Origin: Streptomyces sp. NBC_01237
Lineage (GTDB): Bacteria; Actinomycetota; Actinomycetes; Streptomycetales; Streptomycetaceae
Assembly (NCBI RefSeq): GCF_035917275.1
Contig: NZ_CP108508.1
Location: 2,294,001-2,358,000 of the forward strand
Direction: 5' to 3'
DNA: 64,000 bases
The notes below the pieces were generated by a model, which made no database searches, had not been told where the DNA came from, and saw nothing but the letters and a program-made list of their open reading frames with translations. The stretch's first letter is position 1. Each line of letters opens with the position of its first letter. The translations under genes were made by a program, and so were the position numbers. Below are positions 25,113 through 32,751 of the stretch, piece by piece.

Positions 25113-26510
25113 GTGCCCTACTTCGATGCCGCCTCCGCCGCCCCCCTGCACCCCGTCGCCCGCCAGGCGCTGCTTGCCTCGCTGGACGAGGGCTGGGCCG
25201 ATCCCGCCAGGCTCTACCGGGAGGGGCGGCGCGCCCGGCTGCTGCTGGACGCGGCCCGGGAGGCCGCGGCGGAGTCCGTCGGCTGCCGTCCGGACGAGCT
25301 GGTCTTCACCTCTTCGGGGACGACGGCGGTGCACTCGGGAATTGCCGGGGCCCTTTCCGGGCGTCGGCGTGTCGGGCGCCATCTGGTCCACTCCGCGGTC
25401 GAACATTCGTCGGTACTCCATTCGGCCGCCGCCCACGAGGCGGGCGGGGGCGCGTTCACCGAGGTGCCGGTCGACCGGTCGGGCGCGGTGAGCCCGGCGG
25501 CGTACGCCGGGGCCCTGCGGGCGGACACCGCGCTGGCCTGCCTGCAATCGGCCAACCATGAGGTGGGCACCGAGCAGCCGGTGGCCGAGGTGGCCGGAAT
25601 CTGCGCCGCCGCCGGGGTGCCGCTGCTGGTGGACGCGGCGCAGTCGCTGGGGTGGGGTCCGGTGCCCGGCGGCTGGTCGCTGCTGACCGCGAGCGCCCAC
25701 AAATGGGGCGGACCCGCGGGGGTCGGGCTGCTGGCGGTACGCAAGGGGGTCCGCTTCTCCCCCCAGGGACCGGCCGGGGAACGGGAGTCCGGGCGGGCGG
25801 CCGGGTTCGAGAACATCCCGGCGATCGTGGCCGCCGCGGCCTCGCTGCGGGCGGTACGCGCCGAGGCGGCGGCCGAGTCGGTACGGCTGCGCGCCCTGGT
25901 CGACCTGATCCGGACGACGGTGGCCGGGCGGGTGCCCGATGTGGAGGTGGTGGGCGATCCGGAGCGGCGGCTGCCGCATCTGGTCACCTTCTCCTGTCTC
26001 TATGTCGACGGAGAGACGCTGCTGCACGAACTGGACCGGGCTGAATTCTCCGTATCGTCCGGTTCGTCCTGCACCAGCAGCACGCTGACGCCGAGCCATG
26101 TGCTCAAGGCGATGGGGGTGCTGTCCGAGGGAAACGTCCGGTTGTCGCTCCCGGCGGGCACCACCCGGGCCGATGTCGACCGCTTCCTGGAGGTGCTGCC
26201 GGGAGTGGTGGCCGGGGTGCGCGAGAAGCTGGGCGCCCCGGTGTCCGCGCCCCCCTCCTCCACAGCCCCCTCCCCCTCTCCCGCCGCGCCCCTCGTCGTC
26301 GACGCGCTGGGCAGGCGCTGCCCGATCCCGGTGATCGAGCTCGCAAAGGTGATCGAAGAGGTACCCGTGGGCGGCACGGTGAGGGTCCTGTCCGACGACG
26401 AGGCGGCGCGCCTGGACATCCCGGCGTGGTGCGAGATGCGCGGGCAGGAGTACGTGGGTGAGGAGCCGGCGGAGCAGGGCTCGGCCTATCTGGTCCGCCG
26501 GCTCGGCTGA
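25113..26510 (+). CDS. Cysteine desulfurase-TusA sulfurtransferase fusion
   Basis: This 465-aa protein joins an IscS/NifS-type desulfurase (about residues 1-375) to a TusA/SirA domain (about 393-465) by a Pro/Ser linker. The PLP lysine is Lys197 in SAHKWGGP; HSAVEHSSV carries the catalytic His; the persulfide Cys is Cys320 in SSGSSCTSS. The TusA part has the CPIP motif with Cys403. It should take sulfur from cysteine and hand it intramolecularly to TusA for thio-cofactors or thiolated tRNA. GTG 25113 has no ribosome site but TAGCGT lies 6 nt upstream, so the mRNA may be leaderless. Its stop abuts the stop of the convergent kinase gene. Confidence 0.92.
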   Translation: MPYFDAASAAPLHPVARQALLASLDEGWADPARLYREGRRARLLLDAAREAAAESVGCRPDELVFTSSGTTAVHSGIAGALSGRRRVGRHLVHSAVEHSSVLHSAAAHEAGGGAFTEVPVDRSGAVSPAAYAGALRADTALACLQSANHEVGTEQPVAEVAGICAAAGVPLLVDAAQSLGWGPVPGGWSLLTASAHKWGGPAGVGLLAVRKGVRFSPQGPAGERESGRAAGFENIPAIVAAAASLRAVRAEAAAESVRLRALVDLIRTTVAGRVPDVEVVGDPERRLPHLVTFSCLYVDGETLLHELDRAEFSVSSGSSCTSSTLTPSHVLKAMGVLSEGNVRLSLPAGTTRADVDRFLEVLPGVVAGVREKLGAPVSAPPSSTAPSPSPAAPLVVDALGRRCPIPVIELAKVIEEVPVGGTVRVLSDDEAARLDIPAWCEMRGQEYVGEEPAEQGSAYLVRRLG

Positions 26511-27485
26511 CTACACCAGGTGGAGACGCACCTCGGCGGCGGCCTCGTCGCCGTACGCCTTGGTGAAGCGGTCCATGAAGTCGGTGCGGCGCAGGGTGTA
26601 CTCCTGGGTGCCGACCGTCTCGATGACCAGGGTGGCGAGCATGCAGCCGACCTGGGCGGCGCGCTCCAGGCCGACACCCCAGGCCAGACCGGAGAGGAAT
26701 CCGGCCCGGAAGGCGTCGCCGACGCCGGTCGGGTCGGCCTTGGTCTCCTCGTCCGGGCAGCCGACCTCGATCGTCGCCTCGCCGACGCGCTCGATGCGCA
26801 CGCCCCGGGCGCCGAGCGTGGTGACCCGGTGGCCGACCTTGGACAGGATCTCCGCGTCGTTCCAGCCGGTCTTCGACTCGATGAGCCCCTTCTCGTACTC
26901 ATTGGAGAAGAGGTACGTGGCGCCGTCCAGCAGGATGCGGATCTCGTCGCCGTCCATGCGGGCGATCTGCTGCGAGAAGTCCGCGGCGAACGGGATGTTC
27001 CGGGAGCGGCACTCCTCGGTGTGCCGGAGCATCGCCTCCGGGTCGTCGGCGCCGATCGAGACCAGGTCGAGGCCGCCGACCCGGTCGGCGACGTTCTTCA
27101 GTTCGATCAGCCGGGCCTCGCTCATCGCGCCCGTGTAGAAGGAGCCGATCTGATTGTGGTCGGCGTCCGTCGTGCAGACGAAGCGGGCGGTGTGCAGTAC
27201 CTCGGAGATCCGTACCGAACCGGTTTCGACACCGTGCCGGTCGAGCCAGGCGCGGTACTCGTCGAAGTCGGCACCTGCCGCGCCGACCAGGATCGGGCGG
27301 GTGCCGAGCAACCCCATGCCGAAGCAGATGTTGGCGGCGACACCGCCCCGGCGCACATCGAGGTTGTCGACCAGGAAGGAGAGGGAGACCGTATGCAGCT
27401 GATCCGCGACCAGCTGGTCGGCGAAACGGCCGGGGAAGGTCATGAGGTGATCGGTGGCAATGGAGCCGGTGACTGCAATACGCAC
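26511..27485 (-). CDS. PfkB-family kinase (adenosine/ribokinase-like)
   Basis: This 324-aa cytoplasmic kinase phosphorylates a sugar or nucleoside with ATP. The N-terminal signature RIAVTGSIATDHLMTFPGRF and RRGGVAANICFGMGLLG and the C-terminal DPTGVGDAFRAGFLSGLAWG, with the catalytic Asp, are all intact. The closest fit I can offer is the actinobacterial adenosine kinase group of the PfkB family; ribose is an alternative. GTG 27485 has AGGAG about 10 nt upstream. It is transcribed alone, convergent with the IscS-TusA gene. Confidence 0.88.
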   Translation of the reverse strand: MRIAVTGSIATDHLMTFPGRFADQLVADQLHTVSLSFLVDNLDVRRGGVAANICFGMGLLGTRPILVGAAGADFDEYRAWLDRHGVETGSVRISEVLHTARFVCTTDADHNQIGSFYTGAMSEARLIELKNVADRVGGLDLVSIGADDPEAMLRHTEECRSRNIPFAADFSQQIARMDGDEIRILLDGATYLFSNEYEKGLIESKTGWNDAEILSKVGHRVTTLGARGVRIERVGEATIEVGCPDEETKADPTGVGDAFRAGFLSGLAWGVGLERAAQVGCMLATLVIETVGTQEYTLRRTDFMDRFTKAYGDEAAAEVRLHLV

Positions 27486-27644
27486 GGGGAGGATTCTCCT
27501 CGACAGGCGAAGGGAACGCGGGAGCGCGCCCTCCGGGACGGCGTGACAGTTCACGCTACCGGGTCACCTCGCCCGGCCCGAAAGGGGAAAACTACCCGAT
27601 AGTAGGGCTTTCTACCTGAGTACGACCGTGCGTACGGTGCGGAT

Positions 27645-27842
27645 ATGTCGAAGCACACCGCACCTCGTGAGTCCGAAATGAGCCTGGCCGAGCTGCGCGG
27701 GGACTGCGCGCGTATGGCGCCGCACTGGGTGGTACCTGCGAAGACTGCCACGGCACCGGTGACACCGTCCCTGATTCACGGGGTATCGGTGCCTCCCGCG
27801 TCCGCCCGGCTGATCGACGCGATGTCCGAATACGGCGACTGA
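27645..27842 (+). CDS. Small hypothetical protein
   Basis: This 65-aa ORF has no domain I recognise. It is hydrophilic, has two Cys-free halves around MAPHWVVPAK, and no signal peptide or membrane helix. The start ATG 27645 follows a short AT-richer stretch but has no good ribosome site. Codon use is like the neighbours. It lies between the divergent kinase and a membrane-anchored unknown gene. It could be a real small gene or a chance ORF. Confidence 0.5.
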   Translation: MSKHTAPRESEMSLAELRGDCARMAPHWVVPAKTATAPVTPSLIHGVSVPPASARLIDAMSEYGD

Positions 27843-28037
27843 GGCCGGCTGCCGGTTGCGGCAGCGGCTCTTTCCGGCCTTTTCCCGCCGGTTCGGGCCG
27901 GGCCGAGCGCGACGGGCACGGTTTCCCCGCACCCGCCGGTGGAACCGTGCGCTCCTCCGCTCCGTCCCACCCCTGTCTCCCGTCCGGGAGGCTCACGGTA
28001 GGTCACGTGACGGCGATGCAGTCGAAGGAGCGATCCG

Positions 28038-29519
28038 GTGAGCACCGAGCGACCCGACAACGACGTGACCGGCCCCCGGCGGCGGCGGCGTCCGCCGCTC
28101 GCGGTGGCCTCGGTGGCGGCAGCGGTGCTGCTGGCCGGGGGCGGCGGCGCGTACTGGGCCTCGACCGCTTCGGGCGGCGACGCCGGTACGGACAGCGGCT
28201 CCGCGGCCCGCGGCGACAGCGCCGCCCCCCTGCTGGCCCTGGACGGGTCCGGGACCGGCCCCGCCGAGTCCGTGACCGGTCCCACGGCACCGCCCGAGGG
28301 AATCGCGCCGGGCGAACCGGACCCCAGCGGTGCGGGCATCACCTACCGCGCCTCCGGCGAGCTGCCGGACGGCCCGGACTCCGCGGCCGTCCACCGGGCG
28401 ACGGGTACGGTCACGGCGGCCGAGGTGACCCGGCTGGCGAAGGCGCTCGGCGTGCCGGGCACCCCGCGCACCGAGGGCACGGCCTGGAAGGTGGGCGCCG
28501 GCAAGGGCGGCTCCGGCCCGGTCCTGAGCGTCACCAAGCAGGCTCCGGGCAGCTGGACGTTCGCCCGGTACGGCTCCGGCGGCACGGTTCCCTGCGAGTC
28601 CGCCACGGAGTGCGAGAACGGGAACGCGGTACCGGGCCGGACGGACCCGGTGAGCGACAAGGCTGCCAGGGCTGCCGCCACCCCCGTGCTCAAGGCGGTC
28701 GGCCAGGGCGACGCGGCGCTCGACGCGGGCCAGCTGATGGGCCCCGTACGGGTGGTGAACGCCGACCCGGTGGTGGACGGGCTGCCCACGTACGGCTGGC
28801 AGACCGGGATCCAGGTGGGCCCCGGGGGCGACGTGATCGGCGGGAGCGGACACCTCAAGGCCCTGGAGAAGGGCGACACCTACCCGGCGATCGGCGCTGA
28901 CGAGGCGCTGAAGCGGCTGAACGCGTCGAACCGGCACAGTGCCAGGCCTGACGTCGGTGGCTGCGCCACTCCCGTACCGCTGGAGGGCGAGCAGCAGCCC
29001 TCACGGCCGAAGCCCTCGCAGCCGAAGTCGTCTCAGCCGCAGTGCGTGCCGTCGAACGGCAAGAAGGCACCGGTCACGATGACGGTCGGCAAGGCGGTGT
29101 TCGGGCTGGCCCTGAACTACGTGGACGGACGCCAGACCCTCGTACCGTCCTGGCTCTTCTCGGTGCGGTCGGCGCCGGGCGGCCCGCAGAGCACCGTCAC
29201 CCAGGTGGCCGTGGCCCCCGACTTCCTCGCGAAGTCGGACCCGCCGCAGGAGGCGGGCGACCGGAAGGTCAGCTCGTACAGCGCGGACGGCCGGACGCTG
29301 GAGGTGACGTTCTGGGGCGGTGCGTGCAGCACGTACACGGCGAGCGCCGAGGAGAGCGCGGGCCAGGTGCGGGTGTCGGTGGCCGAGACCAAGCAGGACG
29401 GCGGCAAGGCCTGCATCATGATCGCCAAGGAAATGAAGCGGACGGTGACGCTGGACGCGCCGCTGGGCGACCGGAAGGTGATCGACGCGGCCTCCGGCAG
29501 CGGGGTGCCGCGCGGCTGA
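28038..29519 (+). CDS. Membrane-anchored hypothetical protein
   Basis: This 493-aa protein has a short basic N-terminus (PRRRRRPPL), one membrane helix (about residues 20-42) and a large extracytoplasmic part rich in Gly, Ser, Thr and Pro. The outside region has a Cys pair near PCESATEC, and Cys residues in VGGCATP, QPQCVPS, GGACSTY and KACIMI that could form disulfides. A linker of KPSQPKSSQPQ repeats sits near residue 330. I know related large membrane proteins in Streptomyces but no function. GTG 28038 has GGAGCG 6-7 nt upstream. Confidence 0.8.
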   Translation: MSTERPDNDVTGPRRRRRPPLAVASVAAAVLLAGGGGAYWASTASGGDAGTDSGSAARGDSAAPLLALDGSGTGPAESVTGPTAPPEGIAPGEPDPSGAGITYRASGELPDGPDSAAVHRATGTVTAAEVTRLAKALGVPGTPRTEGTAWKVGAGKGGSGPVLSVTKQAPGSWTFARYGSGGTVPCESATECENGNAVPGRTDPVSDKAARAAATPVLKAVGQGDAALDAGQLMGPVRVVNADPVVDGLPTYGWQTGIQVGPGGDVIGGSGHLKALEKGDTYPAIGADEALKRLNASNRHSARPDVGGCATPVPLEGEQQPSRPKPSQPKSSQPQCVPSNGKKAPVTMTVGKAVFGLALNYVDGRQTLVPSWLFSVRSAPGGPQSTVTQVAVAPDFLAKSDPPQEAGDRKVSSYSADGRTLEVTFWGGACSTYTASAEESAGQVRVSVAETKQDGGKACIMIAKEMKRTVTLDAPLGDRKVIDAASGSGVPRG

Positions 29520-29550
29520 ACGCGCTTCGGAGCACACGGCCGGGGCGGTG

Positions 29551-29608
29551 ACGACCGACGGCGGCGGCCCCCGGGGAGTGATCCCCGGGGGCCGCCGCCG
29601 TCGGTCGT
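29551..29608. terminator. Long perfect hairpin, bidirectional terminator
   Basis: A perfect 27-bp stem (29551-29577 with 29582-29608) closes the 4-nt loop GTGA. It lies between the convergent ends of the membrane-anchored protein gene and erpA, and has no T-run. Confidence 0.85.
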
Positions 29609-29621
29609 TGCCTCGCGACGC

Positions 29622-29978
29622 CTAGTTGAAGGAGTCACCGCAGGCGCAGGAACCCGTGGCGTTCGGGTTGTCGATCGTGAAGCCCTGCTTCTCGATGGTG
29701 TCGACGAAGTCGATGGAGGCGCCGCCCAGGTACGGGGCGCTCATCCGGTCGGTGACGACCTTGACGCCGTCGAAGTCCTTCACGACATCGCCGTCGAGCG
29801 AACGCTCGTCGAAGAAGAGCTGGTAGCGCAGGCCCGAGCAACCGCCGGGCTGAACGGCGACACGCAGCGCGAGGTCCTCACGGCCCTCCTGCTCCAGCAG
29901 GCCCTTGACCTTGGCTGCGGCGGCGTCCGAAAGGAGGATGCCGTCGTTCACGGTGGTGGTCTCGTCCGATACGGACAT
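29622..29978 (-). CDS. erpA: Iron-sulfur cluster insertion protein (A-type carrier)
   Basis: This 118-aa HesB/IscA/SufA-family carrier delivers Fe-S clusters to apo-enzymes. The three ligand cysteines are present: Cys47 in GGCSGL, and Cys111 and Cys113 in GSCACG. Length and motif spacing fit ErpA. It is divergent from nadA, whose product needs a 4Fe-4S cluster; that pairing is a plausible functional link. ATG 29978 has GGGAGAAGCAG upstream. Confidence 0.93.
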   Translation of the reverse strand: MSVSDETTTVNDGILLSDAAAAKVKGLLEQEGREDLALRVAVQPGGCSGLRYQLFFDERSLDGDVVKDFDGVKVVTDRMSAPYLGGASIDFVDTIEKQGFTIDNPNATGSCACGDSFN

Positions 29979-30126
29979 CTGCTTCTCTCCCGGGTTGTAC
30001 GGACTGCTTGCCGACGTTTCAACCGTCGGGGCCGCGGATTCATTCCGGGCCAGGCGCGTGTCTGTTCCTTTTCATGCTCGCACACCGCACCGGTGGCGGG
30101 ATGCGTCACATCGACGCTATCGGCAT

Positions 30127-30167
30127 CGTCAAAGTGACACGAAGCGGTTATGATAGATAACGTCAAA
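30127..30167 (+). promoter_or_regulatory. AT-rich nadA promoter region with direct repeat
   Basis: The word CGTCAAA occurs at 30127-30133 and 30161-30167, either side of an unusually AT-rich stretch containing TATGAT (30149-30154) and GATAGATAA. It lies 43-83 bp before the nadA start in the erpA-nadA divergent gap. The sequence bias suggests a promoter and possibly an operator; no known regulator site is matched. Confidence 0.4.
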
Positions 30168-30209
30168 TAGACGAAAAGGCGAGTCTGCAGAGAAGAAAGG
30201 GTGCGTGAC

Positions 30210-31388
30210 GTGACCACGGCCCAGCCCCTGGATGTACAGCCGACACCCCTCGCGCTGCTGCTGCTCGGCCGCGAGGCCGACCCGAAGAGCGAGCGCGGCG
30301 TCGAGTGTCCCGGCGACCTCCCCTCCCCGTCCGACCCGGACCTGGTGGAGCGTGCGCGTGCCGCGAAGGAGAAGCTCGGGGACAAGGTCTTCGTCCTCGG
30401 CCACCACTACCAGCGCGACGAGGTCATCCAGTTCGCGGACGTCACCGGCGACTCGTTCAAGCTCGCCCGGGACGCGGCCGCGCGGCCGGAGGCCGAGTAC
30501 ATCGTCTTCTGCGGCGTGCACTTCATGGCCGAGTCCGCGGACATCCTGACGACCGACGACCAGAAGGTCGTCCTGCCCGACCTGGCGGCGGGCTGCTCGA
30601 TGGCCGACATGGCCACCGCCGAACAGGTCGCCGAGTGCTGGGACGTCCTGACCGACGCGGGTGTCGCCGAGCAGGTGGTGCCCGTCTCGTACATGAACTC
30701 CTCCGCCGACATCAAGGCGTTCACCGGCAGGCACGGCGGCACGATCTGCACCTCCTCCAACGCGAGGACGGCCCTGGAGTGGGCCTTCGAGCAGGGTGAG
30801 AAGGTGCTCTTCCTCCCCGACCAGCACCTCGGCCGGAACACCGCCGTACGGGACATGGGGATGACGCTGGAGGACTGTGTCCTCTACAACCCGCACAAGC
30901 CGGGCGGCGGTCTGACCACCGAGGAGCTGCGGAACGCCAAGATGATCCTGTGGCGCGGGCACTGCTCGGTGCACGGACGCTTCTCGGTCGATTCCGTCAA
31001 CGACGTGCGCGCCCGCATACCCGGCGTCAACGTCCTGGTGCACCCGGAGTGCAAGCACGAGGTCGTGACGGCCGCGGACTACGTCGGCTCGACCGAGTAC
31101 ATCATCAAGGCCCTGGAAGCGGCCCCGGCCGGCTCGAAGTGGGCGATCGGCACGGAACTGAACCTGGTCCGCCGCCTCGCCGAGCGCTTCGCGCCCGAGG
31201 ACAAGGAGATCGTCTTCCTCGACAAGACGGTCTGCTTCTGCTCGACGATGAACCGGATCGACCTCCCGCACCTCGTCTGGACGCTGGAGTCGCTGGCCGA
31301 GGGCAACCTGGTCAACCGGATCGAGGTCGACCCGGAGACGGAGAAGTACGCGAAGCTCGCGCTGGAGCGGATGCTGGCGCTGGCGTAG
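30210..31388 (+). CDS. nadA: Quinolinate synthase A
   Basis: This 392-aa 4Fe-4S enzyme condenses iminoaspartate with dihydroxyacetone phosphate to quinolinate in NAD synthesis. Cluster cysteines lie in IVFCGVHFMAE, RGHCSVHGRF and KTVCFCSTMN; the HHYQRDEV, MNSSADIKAF and PDQHLGRNTA motifs are intact. The family's longer actinobacterial form fits this length. GTG 30210 is preferred because AAAGG lies 9 nt upstream; GTG 30201 would overlap the ribosome site. nadB and nadC are not in the window, so the pathway partners are elsewhere. Confidence 0.96.
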   Translation: MTTAQPLDVQPTPLALLLLGREADPKSERGVECPGDLPSPSDPDLVERARAAKEKLGDKVFVLGHHYQRDEVIQFADVTGDSFKLARDAAARPEAEYIVFCGVHFMAESADILTTDDQKVVLPDLAAGCSMADMATAEQVAECWDVLTDAGVAEQVVPVSYMNSSADIKAFTGRHGGTICTSSNARTALEWAFEQGEKVLFLPDQHLGRNTAVRDMGMTLEDCVLYNPHKPGGGLTTEELRNAKMILWRGHCSVHGRFSVDSVNDVRARIPGVNVLVHPECKHEVVTAADYVGSTEYIIKALEAAPAGSKWAIGTELNLVRRLAERFAPEDKEIVFLDKTVCFCSTMNRIDLPHLVWTLESLAEGNLVNRIEVDPETEKYAKLALERMLALA

Positions 31389-31496
31389 CCGCGGCGGCCG
31401 CGGCCGCGTCCCCGCGGCCACGGCATCGCATCGGCATCGGCGTACGCCCTCGTTGTGCGCCGCATCCCGTCGTATCCGCTGTATCCGTCGTATCCC

Positions 31497-31538
31497 CATG
31501 TGACCGGACAGGCTGAGTTTTCCCCTGTCCGGCACATG
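31497..31538 (+). terminator. Hairpin downstream of nadA
   Basis: CATGTG-A-CCGGACAGG pairs with CCTGTCCGG-CACATG (31497-31512 with 31524-31538): 15 bp with one bulged A, loop 11 nt including TTTT. It lies about 110 bp past nadA. Just upstream, GTATCC occurs three times at 9-bp steps (31472-31495). It could be the nadA terminator or an operator for the next gene. Confidence 0.55.
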
Positions 31539-31606
31539 GGCGCTCGTGCCGTGACTACGCTGCGGCGGGACCTCGCACGGGCCCCGATACGTCAGTGGAA
31601 GTTCCG

Positions 31607-32609
31607 ATGACGATCGATCCCGCCACCGGCAGCGCCCTCGAACGCGACATCCTTCTGCTCGAACAGCCGGGCCCGCGGACCGAATCCGCGCTGCGGAACC
31701 TGGTGGCACAGGCGGACCGTCCGGCCGACCCGGCCGAACCGCCCGCCCGCCGAAGGGGCGGACAGCGCGCGCTTCCGCGCCAGACGGGCTCTTCGCGCCT
31801 ACGGGCATGCCGCGCCGGCCAACCACGAGGCTCTGGACACGGTGTGGCAGGAGCAGTCCGGCGGGCCGGTGCCCGCGTGGCTGCCGCTCCCCGAGGCGAC
31901 GCTCAAGACCGTCGCCGCCTGGCTCCTCAGCGCCACATGGGCCGATTCGTACGCGTACTGGACGGATCACTCCGGCACTCTGAGCTCACCGGACGCGCCC
32001 GTCGCACTCGCCGAATACGCGCTCGTCTCCCCGGACTCCGCACGGCAGCACCAGGCGCTCAGGGAACGCATCCTGGCCGAGGGCGCGGACGTCGTCCTTC
32101 CCCGTCCGATGCTGGACGACCAGCTCGCGGAATGGCTCCGGAGCAGCGGCTGGAAGGAGTCCCAGCAGTATCTGCGGGACCACCCCGACCTGCTGCGCAC
32201 CACCGCCCCGCCCTCCGCGCCCCTCACCCACGACGCCCTCCTCCATGTCTCCCGCTCCCACGGGATCACCGCCGCCCACCGGCTGCTCCGCGACCGCGAG
32301 GCGCTCCAGAGCTATCTGCGGCGCGCCCTGGACGCGGGAGACGCCAACTCGCTGCTCCATGCCGCGGGCATCGAGGGCGAGGTCTTCGGCGACCGGCTCT
32401 CCTCCTTCGCGCATGCCCAGGTCGGCATGATCCTGGCGGGCGCCACCGACGGCATCACTCCGGAGGAGCCCGTGGACCTGGCCGCCGCGGCACCGGAGGA
32501 GGTCCGTGGCCGTCTGGTCCGCGAGATCTCGGCGCTGAGCGTCCGCCACGCGGACCGGAGCCCCGATCTCTGGCTCCGTCTCGTCCGAGCCCCCGTGGAG
32601 GCCGGCTGA
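31607..32609 (+). pseudogene. Frameshifted hypothetical gene
   Basis: Reading from ATG 31607 (GGAAG 6 nt upstream) gives MTIDPATGSALERDILLL... to AEPPA near 31747, where that frame becomes arginine-rich nonsense. A second frame supplies a convincing continuation, AEGADSARFRARRAF, through VWQEQSGGPVPAWLPLPEATL to the stop at 32609. The break lies in CCGCCCGCCCGCC (31739-31751), a CCGC tandem; removing one 4-bp unit would join the frames into a protein of about 330 residues. It may be a pseudogene, a slippage-controlled gene or a sequencing error. GTG 31842 could start the distal part alone. No function recognised. Confidence 0.7.
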
Positions 32610-32646
32610 CGCTCGCCCTCCCCCGCTCGGGGGCGGTGGACAGCGA

Positions 32647-32687
32647 AAGGGGCCTGTCCCACGCGGAGTGCGTGGGACAGGCCCCTT
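32647..32687 (+). terminator. Terminator after the frameshifted gene
   Basis: A perfect 18-bp stem (32647-32664 with 32670-32687) closes a 5-nt loop, 38 bp past the stop codon. Confidence 0.85.
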
Positions 32688-32711
32688 CGTCATGGGCGTC
32701 GGCCGGTCATG

Positions 32712-32744
32712 ATCCGTCCAGCAGCCCGGGGCTGCTGGACGGAT
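32712..32744 (-). terminator. Terminator of the RND transporter gene
   Basis: ATCCGTCCAGCAGCCC (32712-32727) pairs with 32729-32744. The arms nearly touch, so the real loop must take a few central bases. It lies 8 bp past the transporter stop codon, back to back with the terminator at 32647. Confidence 0.75.
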
Positions 32745-32751
32745 GGACGGA

